From positions 186,001 through 250,000 of the forward strand of contig NZ_BMMF01000002.1 of the NCBI RefSeq assembly GCF_014645695.1: a stretch of 64,000 nt of DNA. Direction: 5' to 3'. This DNA comes from Salinarimonas ramus. Lineage in GTDB: Bacteria; Pseudomonadota; Alphaproteobacteria; Rhizobiales; Beijerinckiaceae. The notes below the pieces were generated by a model, which made no database searches, was not told the origin of the DNA, and saw only the letters and a list, made by a program, of their open reading frames with translations. A program made the translations under genes and the position numbers. Shown piece after piece: positions 38,380-49,008 of this stretch (position 1 is the first letter of the stretch; the number at the start of each line of letters is the position of its first letter).

Positions 38380-41300
38380 TCAGGCGAGCCGCACGCCGCC
38401 GCCCTCGGCGACGACCCGCCCGGCCGCGACCTCCCGCTCGACGATCTCGCCGATGCGCGCCCGAAGGTCCGCCCCGGTCCGCTGAAAGCCGAGGAGACGC
38501 GCGCTCGCCACCACGATCTCGTCGCGGCTCATCGCGCCGTTGTCGGCGAGCGCCCGCGCGAGCGCGGCGGCGATCTCGACGGGGGCGATCATGCCCGCGG
38601 CCTTCAGCCCGGCCGGCGCCTGCGAGCGGTCGCGCAAGACGGGCGCGCGGGCCTGGTCGCGCGTCATCCAGAAGCCGTCGCTCTCCACGAGCGCGTCCTC
38701 CCCGCCGCCCTGCAGCGCGAGGGTACGCGCGACGGCGTCGACGATGCGCTGGCCGGCGCGCGAGGCACCGAAGGCGGAGGCGTAGCGCCGCGTCAGCTCC
38801 TCGGCGTGGATCGGTCCCTCGACGGCGACGATCTCGCGCAGGACGCGCAGCGCCTGCGCGTGCGTCGCCTCGTGCGGCTCGCGACCGGCCGGCGCGCGCG
38901 GGCTCGCGACGCGGTAGGGCTCGCCGATGGCGGGCGGCGGCGCGAAGGCCTCCTCCTGGATCACGCCGTCGATCTCGAGCACCGGCTTGAGCATCGGCGC
39001 ACGCTCGGCCTCGGCACTCTCGAGCGCGGCGCGCAGGCGCGCGAGCTCGGCCTCGCGACGATAATACCAGTCGGTGCCCCAGATCCGGTGGAAACGCCAA
39101 CCCATGCCCTCCAGGATCTCCTGGCGAAGCCGGTCGCGCTCGCGCGCCCAGAGCGCGCCGTGATAGGCCGCGCCGTCGCATTCCACGGCGAGCATCCAGC
39201 GCCCCGGCCGCGCGGGGTGGCGCACCGCGAGATCGATGCGGAAGCCCGCGTGCCCCACCTGCGGATCGGCGACGTATCCCATGGCGCCGACGGCGCGCGC
39301 GACGTCCTCCTCGAAGCCGCTCTCCGGATCGAGACCGGTGGCGGACGCCGCGTCGAGCACGCCCGTCTCGGCGAAGGCGAGGAAGCGCTTGAGCGCGTCG
39401 GGCCCGCGTCCGCGCGCCCGGCCGAGATCGATGTCGCCGCTATCGAAGGAGACGAAGACCTCGCAGCGCAGCCGCGCGCGGGTGAAGAGCACGTTGAGCC
39501 GCCGCTCGCCGCCCTCGGAGGAGACCGGCCCGAAGGCCATGGAATCGAGCGGCTCGCCGGCGCGGCGAGGGCCGTAGCCGACGCTGATGAGGATCACGTC
39601 GCGCTCGTCGCCCTGGACGTTCTCCAGGTTCTTGACGAAGAGCGCCTCCTCGCCCTCCCGCTCGGCGATGTAGGCGTCGAGCGCGGGATCGGTGCGGCGC
39701 GCCTCGTCGAGGAGGAGCGAGACGAGGTCGCGCTGGGCGGTGGAGAAGGTGACGATGCCGAGCGAACGTTCCGGCCGCTCGGCGGCGTGCCGCGCCGCCG
39801 CCTCCACGACGGCGCGGGCCTCGATGGCGTTGGTGCGCGTGCCGCCGCGATCGTAGGCGCCGGCGACGCGGATCGCGACGAGCCCCTCCTCGCCCAGCGC
39901 CGCCTCCGGCGAAGGCGGCAGCACGAGATCGTTCTGGTAGAACAGCTCGTTCGAGACTGCGATCAGCGAGGGGTGGCGCGAGCGGTAGTGCCAGCGCAGC
40001 CGCGTACGCGGAAGGCCGCGGGCCTCGCAGAGCGTGAGGATCGATTCGAGCTCCGTCGCCTTCGCGGCGCCGGCGAGCGCGCCGGCGGGCTCCTCGGCGT
40101 CGTCTTCTTCCTCCCCGTCCGCGGTGCCGGCATCCGCCATCAGCCGGTCGAAGAAGCTGGTGGGCGGCAATTGCTTGGCGTCGCCCACGACGACGACGCG
40201 CGCGCCGCGGGCGAGGACGCCGAGCGCGTCCTCCGGGCGCACCTGGCTCGCCTCGTCGATGACGACGAGGTCGAAGGCGATGCGCCCGTGCGGCAGGTAT
40301 TGCGCCACCGAGAGCGGGCTCATCAGGAAGATCGGCTTGATCCGCTGCAGCGCCGAGCCCGCGCGCGCGATGAGCCGGCGCAGCGCCATGTGGCCGCGCC
40401 GCTTGCCGACCTCGCCGCGGATGACACCCATCTCGCCCTGCCCGCCGCGGGGCATCGCGGCGGCATGGCGCGCGCGGATGAGCGCCGAGACCTCGCCGCG
40501 CCGCGCATGCTCGAGGCGCACGAACTCGCGCACGAGATCGCCCCGACGCAACCCCTCCAGCGCCGCGAGGCCCGGCCGCTCGGCGAGCGCACGCCGCCAC
40601 AGCGCCTCCGCGCGAGCGTGGCGCAGCTCCTCCGCCGCATGCTCCGGCGCGAGACGCCCGTCCGCGAGGCGCCGCGCGAGATCGCCCGCGCCCGCCGCGG
40701 CGAGCGCGGTCTCGGCATCCGCCATCGACCGCCATTCCGAGAACCGGCTGGTCCCGTCGCGCCATGCGCCGAGGCGCTCGGCGAGGCGCGCCGCCGGGAT
40801 CGCCTCGAGGCGCGCCGCGCCGAAGGCCCGCCCGAGATCGAGGCCGAGCGTCTCGACGATCGTCGTCAGCTCGGCGAGGCTGTCGCGCACGAGCGCGTCG
40901 ATCTCGCGGGAGGCGCGGGCGAGCCGCTCGTCGCCCGCGAAGCCGCGCAGGCGCGGCCAGCTCCGGGCGAGATCGGCGCCGAGGATCTTCGCCGGGCCGC
41001 GCCGCCAGGCGACCAGCGCACGCAGGCTCGCCACGTCCGTGCGCCGCCCCGCCCAGAGCGGGCCGACGACGTCGCGCGCCTCCCGCCCGATCTCGTCGAG
41101 GGTCGCGAGGCGCTGACGCAAGGCGATCAGCCGATCGACGAGAGCGAGGCGCTTGCCCGGCTCGCGCGGCATCTCGCCGACGATCCAGGTCGAAAGCTCC
41201 GCAACGGACCGGCGATAGGCGCCGCCGAGCCGCGCGAAGAACGAGCCCGCACCCCGCGCGAGCGCCGCGCGGACGTCAGCCGTGCGCGCCTCCAGCGCCG

Positions 41301-43179
41301 CGGGCGCGAACAGCGCGATGTCCGCCTCGATGGCCGAGATCACCTCGCCGGCTTCCGCGAGGAGCGCGTCGCAGCGCGCGAGCGCAGCCTCGGGGAGGGC
41401 GACGATGCCGTCGCGCATGTCCGGGTCGCCCGGCGCCTGCGCCAGCGCCTCGAGCGCGCGGGCGAGGCCCGTCGTCTCGCCGAGCGTCCGCGGCGCCCCG
41501 GCGCCCAGCGCGGCGGCGTACGTCCCCGCGGCCTCGATCCGCTGCGGCAAGGCCTCGGCGAGCGCGGCGCAGGAGGGGACGAGCCGGTCGAGATCCAGCG
41601 GCTGGAGCGAGAGCCGCGTCGTGCCGCGCCAGGGATGGTCGTCCGCGCGGCCGTGGCGGGCGACGAGGTCCGCCAGGATCGCCGCGCGCGCGAGCATGGC
41701 CTCGTAGGCCTCGCCGGAGAGCGTCGCGAGCGTCTCGACGGCGAGGGCCGGCGGCGGCAGGCCGAGCCCGGCGGCGCGGGCGAGATCGCCGAGGACGCGG
41801 TGCGGCGTCGTCCCGGTCTCGCCGATCGGCGCGTGCAGATCGTGCGAGGCGGCGTTGAGCGCGTCCCGCACCTCCCGAAGCCGCTTTTCGCTGCGCGAGA
41901 CGTCCGGCGCCGAGACGGAGCCGTCCAGCGTCTTGCCCAGCTCCTGCGCCACGAGCCGCTTGTTCGCGGCGCGCGAGTGAAGCTCCAGGCACAGAGGGCC
42001 GAGCCCCGCGCGCTCCAGACGCGCATGCACGACCTCGAGCGCCACCATCTTCTCCGCCACGAACAGAACGGTCAGCCCGTCATGGGCGGCAGCGGCGAGG
42101 ATGTTGGCGATGGTCTGCGACTTGCCGGTCCCCGGCGGCCCCTGGACGACGAGGTTCCCCTCGCGCCGTGCCGCCTCGATGGCGAGGGTCTGGGAATGGT
42201 CGGCATCGACCACGTGGAGGAGGTCCGCAGGCGCGTACCGCCGATCGAGATCGCCCGGCCGGCTCTCCGTCGGCGGCAGCGCCTCGGGGAAACCGTCGAC
42301 GAGGAGGCCCTGCAGCAGGGGATGGGACAGGATCGCGCGATCGGGCCAGCTGTCCGGCTCGAGATCGTGGAACATCAAGAGCTTGGCGAAGGAGAATAAA
42401 CCGAGCTCGACGCCGCGGCGATCGACGCTCCAGCGCGGCTTCGCCGCGATCGCTTCCTCGACGGCGTCGAAATAATCCGACGCAACCCATTCCTCCGCTT
42501 CGGGAATCGGCGGCAGGGAGACGCCGAGCTCGCGCAGGCGCTCCGAGAGCGGGAGATTGAGCCCGATGTCCTCCTCGCGTGCCCGCAGCTCGTAGGTCGA
42601 GCGCCGCGCGTCGCGCACCAGCGAGACCGGCACGAGCAGGAGGGGCGCCTCGCGCAGCGTCTCCGAGCGCTCTTCCTCGTACCAGCGCAGGAAGCCGATC
42701 GCGAGATAGAGGATGTTGACGCCCTGCTCCTCCTCCAGCAGGCGCGCATCGCGGAAGAAGCGCAGGAGGCGCTTCTCCAGCGGCGCGGGCCCGAGCCTGG
42801 TCTGGAGCGTGTCAAGCCGCGCCGACGCCTCGTCCGAGGCGTCGAGCTCCGCCGTGACGAAGGTCATCGGCGTGCGGAAGGCGCCTCCGCCCTCCTGAGC
42901 CTTCTCCTGCTCGCCGTCGGGCTCGGGCTCGCCGGCTGCGGCGCGCGCCGCGAGCACCGGGTCCGGCGCGAAGCGATAGGGCCGCCCCTCGCGGACGAGG
43001 CGCGAGAACAGCGCGTCCGTATCCGCGACGAAGATCGCCAGCGTCGAGGGGCGCTTCGCCGCGCGGTTGACGTGGACGAGGCGGTTGCGCGTGCCGGTCT
43101 CGATGAGCCGCGTGCGCGCCTCTGCGAGCAGCGCCTCCAGCCGCCGCCCACCCGCACGTCCGCCGATCGCGTCGTCCAT
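38380..43179 (-). CDS. Large DUF4011 / superfamily 1 helicase / Vsr-like nuclease / DUF3320 protein
   Basis: 1,599 residues. N-terminal DUF4011-type region (about 1-320) with RLIETGTRNRLVHVNRAA; Walker A VVQGPPGTGKSQTIAN near residue 350; a long helical insertion (about 420-900); Walker B VVIDEASQVRPED near 975; helicase motifs RLRWHYRSRHPSLIA and VSVGYGPR-type later; a Vsr/MTES_1575-like nuclease with DLAV and VECDGAAYHG near 1300-1340; and a DUF3320 C-terminus. The family includes single-protein phage-defence candidates with helicase plus Vsr-like nuclease, but others are of unknown role. The ATG at 43179 has GGAGGGG upstream. No defence island surrounds it. Confidence 0.85.
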   Translation of the reverse strand: MDDAIGGRAGGRRLEALLAEARTRLIETGTRNRLVHVNRAAKRPSTLAIFVADTDALFSRLVREGRPYRFAPDPVLAARAAAGEPEPDGEQEKAQEGGGAFRTPMTFVTAELDASDEASARLDTLQTRLGPAPLEKRLLRFFRDARLLEEEQGVNILYLAIGFLRWYEEERSETLREAPLLLVPVSLVRDARRSTYELRAREEDIGLNLPLSERLRELGVSLPPIPEAEEWVASDYFDAVEEAIAAKPRWSVDRRGVELGLFSFAKLLMFHDLEPDSWPDRAILSHPLLQGLLVDGFPEALPPTESRPGDLDRRYAPADLLHVVDADHSQTLAIEAARREGNLVVQGPPGTGKSQTIANILAAAAHDGLTVLFVAEKMVALEVVHARLERAGLGPLCLELHSRAANKRLVAQELGKTLDGSVSAPDVSRSEKRLREVRDALNAASHDLHAPIGETGTTPHRVLGDLARAAGLGLPPPALAVETLATLSGEAYEAMLARAAILADLVARHGRADDHPWRGTTRLSLQPLDLDRLVPSCAALAEALPQRIEAAGTYAAALGAGAPRTLGETTGLARALEALAQAPGDPDMRDGIVALPEAALARCDALLAEAGEVISAIEADIALFAPAALEARTADVRAALARGAGSFFARLGGAYRRSVAELSTWIVGEMPREPGKRLALVDRLIALRQRLATLDEIGREARDVVGPLWAGRRTDVASLRALVAWRRGPAKILGADLARSWPRLRGFAGDERLARASREIDALVRDSLAELTTIVETLGLDLGRAFGAARLEAIPAARLAERLGAWRDGTSRFSEWRSMADAETALAAAGAGDLARRLADGRLAPEHAAEELRHARAEALWRRALAERPGLAALEGLRRGDLVREFVRLEHARRGEVSALIRARHAAAMPRGGQGEMGVIRGEVGKRRGHMALRRLIARAGSALQRIKPIFLMSPLSVAQYLPHGRIAFDLVVIDEASQVRPEDALGVLARGARVVVVGDAKQLPPTSFFDRLMADAGTADGEEEDDAEEPAGALAGAAKATELESILTLCEARGLPRTRLRWHYRSRHPSLIAVSNELFYQNDLVLPPSPEAALGEEGLVAIRVAGAYDRGGTRTNAIEARAVVEAAARHAAERPERSLGIVTFSTAQRDLVSLLLDEARRTDPALDAYIAEREGEEALFVKNLENVQGDERDVILISVGYGPRRAGEPLDSMAFGPVSSEGGERRLNVLFTRARLRCEVFVSFDSGDIDLGRARGRGPDALKRFLAFAETGVLDAASATGLDPESGFEEDVARAVGAMGYVADPQVGHAGFRIDLAVRHPARPGRWMLAVECDGAAYHGALWARERDRLRQEILEGMGWRFHRIWGTDWYYRREAELARLRAALESAEAERAPMLKPVLEIDGVIQEEAFAPPPAIGEPYRVASPRAPAGREPHEATHAQALRVLREIVAVEGPIHAEELTRRYASAFGASRAGQRIVDAVARTLALQGGGEDALVESDGFWMTRDQARAPVLRDRSQAPAGLKAAGMIAPVEIAAALARALADNGAMSRDEIVVASARLLGFQRTGADLRARIGEIVEREVAAGRVVAEGGGVRLA

Positions 43180-43299
43180 CCGCTCGCCCCCTCCAGCCGG
43201 CCGCATCGCTCGCACGCGTTATCGCCACCGACGCGCGAGTGTGCAAGCGCGCGCACGCCAGTGCCGCGCACAAGGATTTCTATGCAGCAGGCAGGCGGA

Positions 43300-44727
<1,428 letters not shown>

Positions 44728-44752
44728 GATCGGCCCCGCGAGAGCGGGCTCT

Positions 44753-45412
44753 CTAGTTCGCGCCGCCGAGCGGACCGGCGGCGACGAGGGCGGAATAGAT
44801 GGCGAGACGCTGGCGCAGGGCGCCGGGCGTCTGGGGATCCACGGCGATCTGGTCGAACCACTCTCCGGCGGCATCGTAATCGCCGCGGTCGAGCGCGGCG
44901 AGGCCGAGCTGCTCGCGCGCGGTGTGCCGGAACGCGCCCTCCCCGGCCGCGAGGCTCTGCAGGACGGGGAGCGCCGTGTCCGGCGCGGAATCGATCTGGA
45001 GAAGCGCCGCGCGCAGGCGGGCCAGATCGCGCAGGACGGCGGGCGCGGAGGTGTCGGCGGCGATCGCCTCGTAGGCGGCGACGCCCGCGGCGGTATCCGT
45101 CTGCGCGGAGAGCGCCGCGAGGCGAAGGCGCGCCAGGATCGCGGTGGCGCCGGGCGCCTCCTCGACGAGCCCGTCGAGCACGGCGCGCGCCTCGTCGGTG
45201 CGGCCGTCGGCGGAGAGGCTCGAGGCCTCGTAGAGCGCGAGCGAGGCGGCCTCGGCGCGCTGGGTCTCGCGCGCCTCCCACCACGTGTAGCCGGCGACGC
45301 CCACGATCACGACGACGAGCACGCTGACGATCAGCGAGCCGAAGCGCTTCCACAGGGCCGCCATCTGTGCGCGGCGGTATTCCTCGTCGACCTCGCGGGT
45401 GAACTGATCCAT
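44753..45412 (-). CDS. YfgM/TPR_21-family membrane-anchored protein
   Basis: 219 residues. [21 protein letters not shown] precedes one membrane helix (about 24-45), then a periplasmic stretch of TPR-like helices ([51 protein letters not shown]). YfgM-like proteins are ancillary to the Sec translocon and periplasmic chaperones. The ATG at 45412 matches the usual MxxFxREVDE start; an upstream ATG at 45448 adds 12 residues, and neither has a clear ribosome site. The order with der matches the conserved yfgM-bamB-der cluster, minus bamB. Confidence 0.82.
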   Translation of the reverse strand: MDQFTREVDEEYRRAQMAALWKRFGSLIVSVLVVVIVGVAGYTWWEARETQRAEAASLALYEASSLSADGRTDEARAVLDGLVEEAPGATAILARLRLAALSAQTDTAAGVAAYEAIAADTSAPAVLRDLARLRAALLQIDSAPDTALPVLQSLAAGEGAFRHTAREQLGLAALDRGDYDAAGEWFDQIAVDPQTPGALRQRLAIYSALVAAGPLGGAN

Positions 45413-45516
45413 CGCCTCACGGGCGCGCCCGAGCGCGCCTCCTCGCATCCATGATGAGCGGATGCGCCTATCACACGCCGCCCGGCGTGGCGAGCCTTAT
45501 CGTGCCCCGACCCGCC

Positions 45517-46485
45517 TCACGCCGCCGCGGCGGCCAATCGCCGGAGCGGGGGCGCGAGATCCGCGCATTCGCGCACCAGGAAGGCGAGGAGCGCGCGCTC
45601 CGCCGGGGAGAGGCCGGGGCGGCGCTCGATGCGGCCGACGAGCCAGGTCAGCTCCTCGTCGTCGACGCGCTCGGGCGTGAGCCCCGAGACGCTCGCCTCG
45701 GCGCCCGCCTCCGGCGCGGCGTCGCGGCCGAAGATGCCGAAGGCGTTCGCCGCCATGGAGCCGAAGGTCGCGGCGATTCCCGAGCCGAGCGTCCGGCGCT
45801 GGTCGAGCCATTCCTCGCGGCGCATCACCTGCAACCGTGTCGGCGCATGACGTCCTGGCCCGGCGAGGAGGTGGTTGCCGATCGCGCGGGCGAAGAGGTC
45901 GGGGAAGCTCGCGTCGTTGGGCGCGTCCGCCGTCTCGTCGGCGATATCGAAGAGCACGTCCGCCTCCGTGCGGGTGACGTGGCCGAAGCCCTCCGAGGAG
46001 GCGACGAAGAGGACGCGGCGCAGCGCGTCGACGTCTGCGCGAGTCACGCGGCCGGGCTCGTGGCGCTGGCCCGTGATCGCCTCGCCCTCGCCGGTGAGAA
46101 CGACGTCCTTGACGAGGTTGAGCGCGAAGCCGGCGAGCCGGTCGGGCACGCTACGGGAGAACTCCATCACCTTCAGCAGCGCCGCGAACTCGGTGGAGAG
46201 CGCCGGGCGCCCGTCGAGGCGGGCGATCAGCCAGGCGGCCTCGGCCTCGCCGAGATAGCCGCGCGGCTCGATCTGGTGGACGAGCAGGTCCGCCGCCGCC
46301 TCGCAGAAGAAGTCGCGCCATTCGCGGCAGCCGCGCTCGCCCACCGCGCGGGCGAGATCGAACAGCATCTCGCCCTCGGCGAGCGAGATCGCGTCGTCGT
46401 CGCCGTAGACGCGGCGGCGCAAGGCGCGCACGCCGTCGGGCGTGAGGGGGAGGTCGGCGAGATCGGTGAAGCCTGCCGCGGCCAT
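45517..46485 (-). CDS. Conserved protein with internally duplicated helical module, function unknown
   Basis: 322 residues, no membrane segment or signal peptide. An all-helical module appears twice. Copy 1 is about 14-115 (LTPDGVRALRRRVYG, AEGEMLFDLARAV, EWRDFFCEAAADLLV, AAWLIARLDGRPALS). Copy 2 is about 147-300 (VTRADVDALRRVLF, TEADVLFDIADE, FPDLFARAIGNHLL, ELTWLVGRIERRPGLS), with an insertion before its last part. The gene at 59623-60108 encodes a single copy of the same module. The EF-hand-like or TerB-like helical look is suggestive, but no known family is claimed. It lies 28 bp downstream of the MFS gene. Confidence 0.78.
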   Translation of the reverse strand: MAAAGFTDLADLPLTPDGVRALRRRVYGDDDAISLAEGEMLFDLARAVGERGCREWRDFFCEAAADLLVHQIEPRGYLGEAEAAWLIARLDGRPALSTEFAALLKVMEFSRSVPDRLAGFALNLVKDVVLTGEGEAITGQRHEPGRVTRADVDALRRVLFVASSEGFGHVTRTEADVLFDIADETADAPNDASFPDLFARAIGNHLLAGPGRHAPTRLQVMRREEWLDQRRTLGSGIAATFGSMAANAFGIFGRDAAPEAGAEASVSGLTPERVDDEELTWLVGRIERRPGLSPAERALLAFLVRECADLAPPLRRLAAAAA

Positions 46486-46513
46486 GGGAGCGCTCCTGTC
46501 TTCGGGCAGGAGC

Positions 46514-47671
46514 CTACGACGGCGCGCTTACGCTTCCCTTAAGCGCGGCGCGCCGCGAGAGCGCGAGGCAGGCGAGGCCCGCGAGCGGCAGCGGCACCAT
46601 GGCGAGGAAGACGAGCCCGCCGGCGTGCTCGTAGATCATCCCGCCCGCCACGGTGGCGCAGGCCATGCCGACGGCCTGCGCGGCCGCGAACAGCCCCTGC
46701 GCCTTGCCGCGTGCGCCGGGCGGCGCCATCGCGGTGAGGATCGCCATGGCGCCGAGATGCGTCGCGCCGAAGGAGAGGCCGTGCAGGCTCTGCAACGCGA
46801 AGGTCGCGAGCGGGCCGGGTTCGAGCGCCAGCCCGCCGAAGCGCACGATCGCGGCGAGCGCGCCGATCACCACGAGCGGCAGGCCTCGCCCGCGCCCGAC
46901 GAAGCGCCCCGCCACGACGAAGAGCGCCACCTCCGCGACGACGCCGATCGCCCACAGCCAGCCGACCGTCGAGCCCGAGAACCCGATGGCGCGCCAATGG
47001 ATCGAGCCGAAGGCGTAGACGCCCGCATGGCTCGCCTGCACGCAGGCGGCGCCGACGATGGCCAGCAGCAGCGCCGGCGGCAGGCGCGGGCGCGGGCCCT
47101 CGCGCGGGGGGAGGTCGCGCTCGCTGGCCAGCGGCGGGGTCGTCGTGGCGACGAGCGCGCCGAGGAAGCCGGCCGCGACGAGGCCGTAGACGACGAAATC
47201 GAGCGGCGCCACCTCGAGCACGTAGCCCATGGCGACCGAGCTCGCGAGGAAGGCGAGCGAGCCGAACACCCGCAGGCGGCCGTAGTCGAGGGCGCGGTTC
47301 TCGCGCACGGCGTCGGTGAGGACGAGGTCCGTCGCCGGCACGATGGAGGACTGGGCGAGCGCCGCCAGCACGACGACGCCCGCGATCGCCCAGGCGTTCG
47401 GCGCGGCGAGGAGGAGCGCGAAGGCGAGCCCCAGCGCCAGATGCGCGCTCGCGAGCAGCGCGCGCGGCGTGACGCCGCGATCCGTCGTCGCGACGAGCGG
47501 CGTCGAGGCGAGGACGCGCACGCACACCGGCAGGGCGACGACGAGGCCGATCGTGGTGGCGTCGAGTCCCCTGCCCTCCAGCCACACCGGCAGGAACGGC
47601 GCCTGGATGCCGACGCCGGCGAAGGCGACGGCGCTGAGCGCGCTCAGGCGGAGGCGGAGGGAAGCCTTCAT
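46514..47671 (-). CDS. MFS transporter
   Basis: 385 residues with 12 predicted membrane helices in two six-helix halves and a central cytoplasmic loop (TTTPPLASERDLPPREGPRPR). Signature points are PFLPVWLEGRGL after helix 1, ATTDRGVTPR in the first cytoplasmic loop and DYGRLRVFGSLAF. This resembles the HcaT/sugar-efflux-like MFS group that includes phenylpropionate permeases, but the substrate is not readable from sequence. The downstream duplicated-module gene starts 28 bp after its stop and may be co-transcribed. It is divergent from the CheZ-like gene. Confidence 0.83.
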   Translation of the reverse strand: MKASLRLRLSALSAVAFAGVGIQAPFLPVWLEGRGLDATTIGLVVALPVCVRVLASTPLVATTDRGVTPRALLASAHLALGLAFALLLAAPNAWAIAGVVVLAALAQSSIVPATDLVLTDAVRENRALDYGRLRVFGSLAFLASSVAMGYVLEVAPLDFVVYGLVAAGFLGALVATTTPPLASERDLPPREGPRPRLPPALLLAIVGAACVQASHAGVYAFGSIHWRAIGFSGSTVGWLWAIGVVAEVALFVVAGRFVGRGRGLPLVVIGALAAIVRFGGLALEPGPLATFALQSLHGLSFGATHLGAMAILTAMAPPGARGKAQGLFAAAQAVGMACATVAGGMIYEHAGGLVFLAMVPLPLAGLACLALSRRAALKGSVSAPS

Positions 47672-47937
47672 GCGGGTATCGCGTGGCGAGTCGGAGCGAC
47701 GGGAGATCGACCGGGGCGTGATAGCACGGCCTCGACGGGCGCGACCGCCCGCATTCGAGCGACCGGCATGAGGTTTCGTTCACCGCGAGAGGACGTCGCC
47801 CTCCCCACGCGCGACGACGGTAACGCGCTCCTAACTCGCGTCGGTCCATGAATGACCCAAACGAGCGCGCTTGCCGCAACGGACGCTTGGCATGCATGCT
47901 CCACCAAGACGATTCGAGCCCTCGAGGTGCGCTGCGC

Positions 47938-48981
47938 ATGAGCTCGTCCAAAGCCCTCACGCCGATCGCCGAGGAAGATTACGAGGCGATCGAGCAGGCC
48001 GTGATGGAGACCCAGCGCGGCCGCTGGTTCCTCGCCGAGTACGCGCGGCGCAACCGTAACGCCGACACCACCGTGCTGCTCGGCGCCATCGAGCGGTTGG
48101 AGAAGGTCGTCTCCCGCGAGCGGGAGGCCGAGCGCATGGACCGCCTGCGCTTCGACCTCGTCGAGATGGCGCGCGCGATCACCTCGACGAAGCGCGAGAT
48201 CGCCTCGATCCGCCCGAGCGAGGGCGCGCCCTCCGATCTCAACGTCGCCTCCGAGGCGCTCGACGGGATCGTGCGCACCACGGAGCGTGCCACCTCCGAC
48301 ATCCTCGAATCCGCCGAGCAGGTGCAGGAAGCCGCCTGGACCCTGCGCGAGGACGGGGCGCGCGAGGACCTCTGCGACCAGCTCGACCGCCGCGCGACGG
48401 ACATCTACACCGCCTGCTCCTTCCAGGACCTCACCGCCCAGCGCACGAAGCGCATCATCGAGACGCTGCGCTTCCTGGAAGGCCGCATCAACGCGATGAT
48501 GGACATCTGGGGGGCGACGCTCGACGACGAGGAGCCGGGCGACGCCGACGGCGCGCGCCACGAGGGGCTCGGCGCCAAGCTCGAGGTCTTCGACGGGCTC
48601 GGCCAGAGCGAGATCGACGACGTCATCGTCGCGAGTCGATTCGGCGCGCCGATGCCGGCGGAGATCGTCGATGCGACCCTGATCGAGGCGGAGCGCGAGG
48701 ACGACGAAGACGCCGAGGAGGAGGCCGAGGCCGCGTTCGAGATCGACGTGGTCGCCGACCTCGATCCGGCGGAGCCCGCTCTCGCGGACGTCGCGGATCA
48801 GGCGGACGTCGCCTTCGTGGAAACGGAGACGACGCTCGACGTCGCGCTCGACATCGAGCCGCTGGAGGAAGACGAGGACCTCGAGCACGAGCCCGACGAC
48901 GAGCCCGCACTCCTCACGGCGGACGCGTTCGCAGAGATCGACGCCCTTTCCACCCGCGAGAAGCTCGCCCGCTTCAGCTGA
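47938..48981 (+). CDS. cheZ: CheZ-family protein phosphatase (alphaproteobacterial type)
   Basis: 347 residues. The CheZ catalytic motif is present as ACSFQDLTAQRTKRIIETLR at about 159-178, with Asp164 and Gln168 at the spacing of the E. coli catalytic Asp143/Gln147. A long helical region (about 45-130) would form the dimeric hairpin. The C-terminal 150 residues are strongly acidic and low in complexity, unlike enteric CheZ. CheZ removes phosphate from CheY-type response regulators. The ATG at 47938 is chosen by the weak GAGG site upstream; in-frame ATGs at 47848 and 47896 are alternatives. No chemotaxis genes are adjacent. Confidence 0.8.
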   Translation: MSSSKALTPIAEEDYEAIEQAVMETQRGRWFLAEYARRNRNADTTVLLGAIERLEKVVSREREAERMDRLRFDLVEMARAITSTKREIASIRPSEGAPSDLNVASEALDGIVRTTERATSDILESAEQVQEAAWTLREDGAREDLCDQLDRRATDIYTACSFQDLTAQRTKRIIETLRFLEGRINAMMDIWGATLDDEEPGDADGARHEGLGAKLEVFDGLGQSEIDDVIVASRFGAPMPAEIVDATLIEAEREDDEDAEEEAEAAFEIDVVADLDPAEPALADVADQADVAFVETETTLDVALDIEPLEEDEDLEHEPDDEPALLTADAFAEIDALSTREKLARFS

Positions 48982-49008
48982 GGCGCGAACGACGCCGTTC
49001 GGCCGGCC

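Noticed and set aside
38806-42399. A 1,197-codon plus-strand open frame opposite the helicase gene
   Set aside because: The translation is a string of Arg, Ala, Glu and His with no motif, and it mirrors codon positions of the helicase. High GC makes such antisense frames common.
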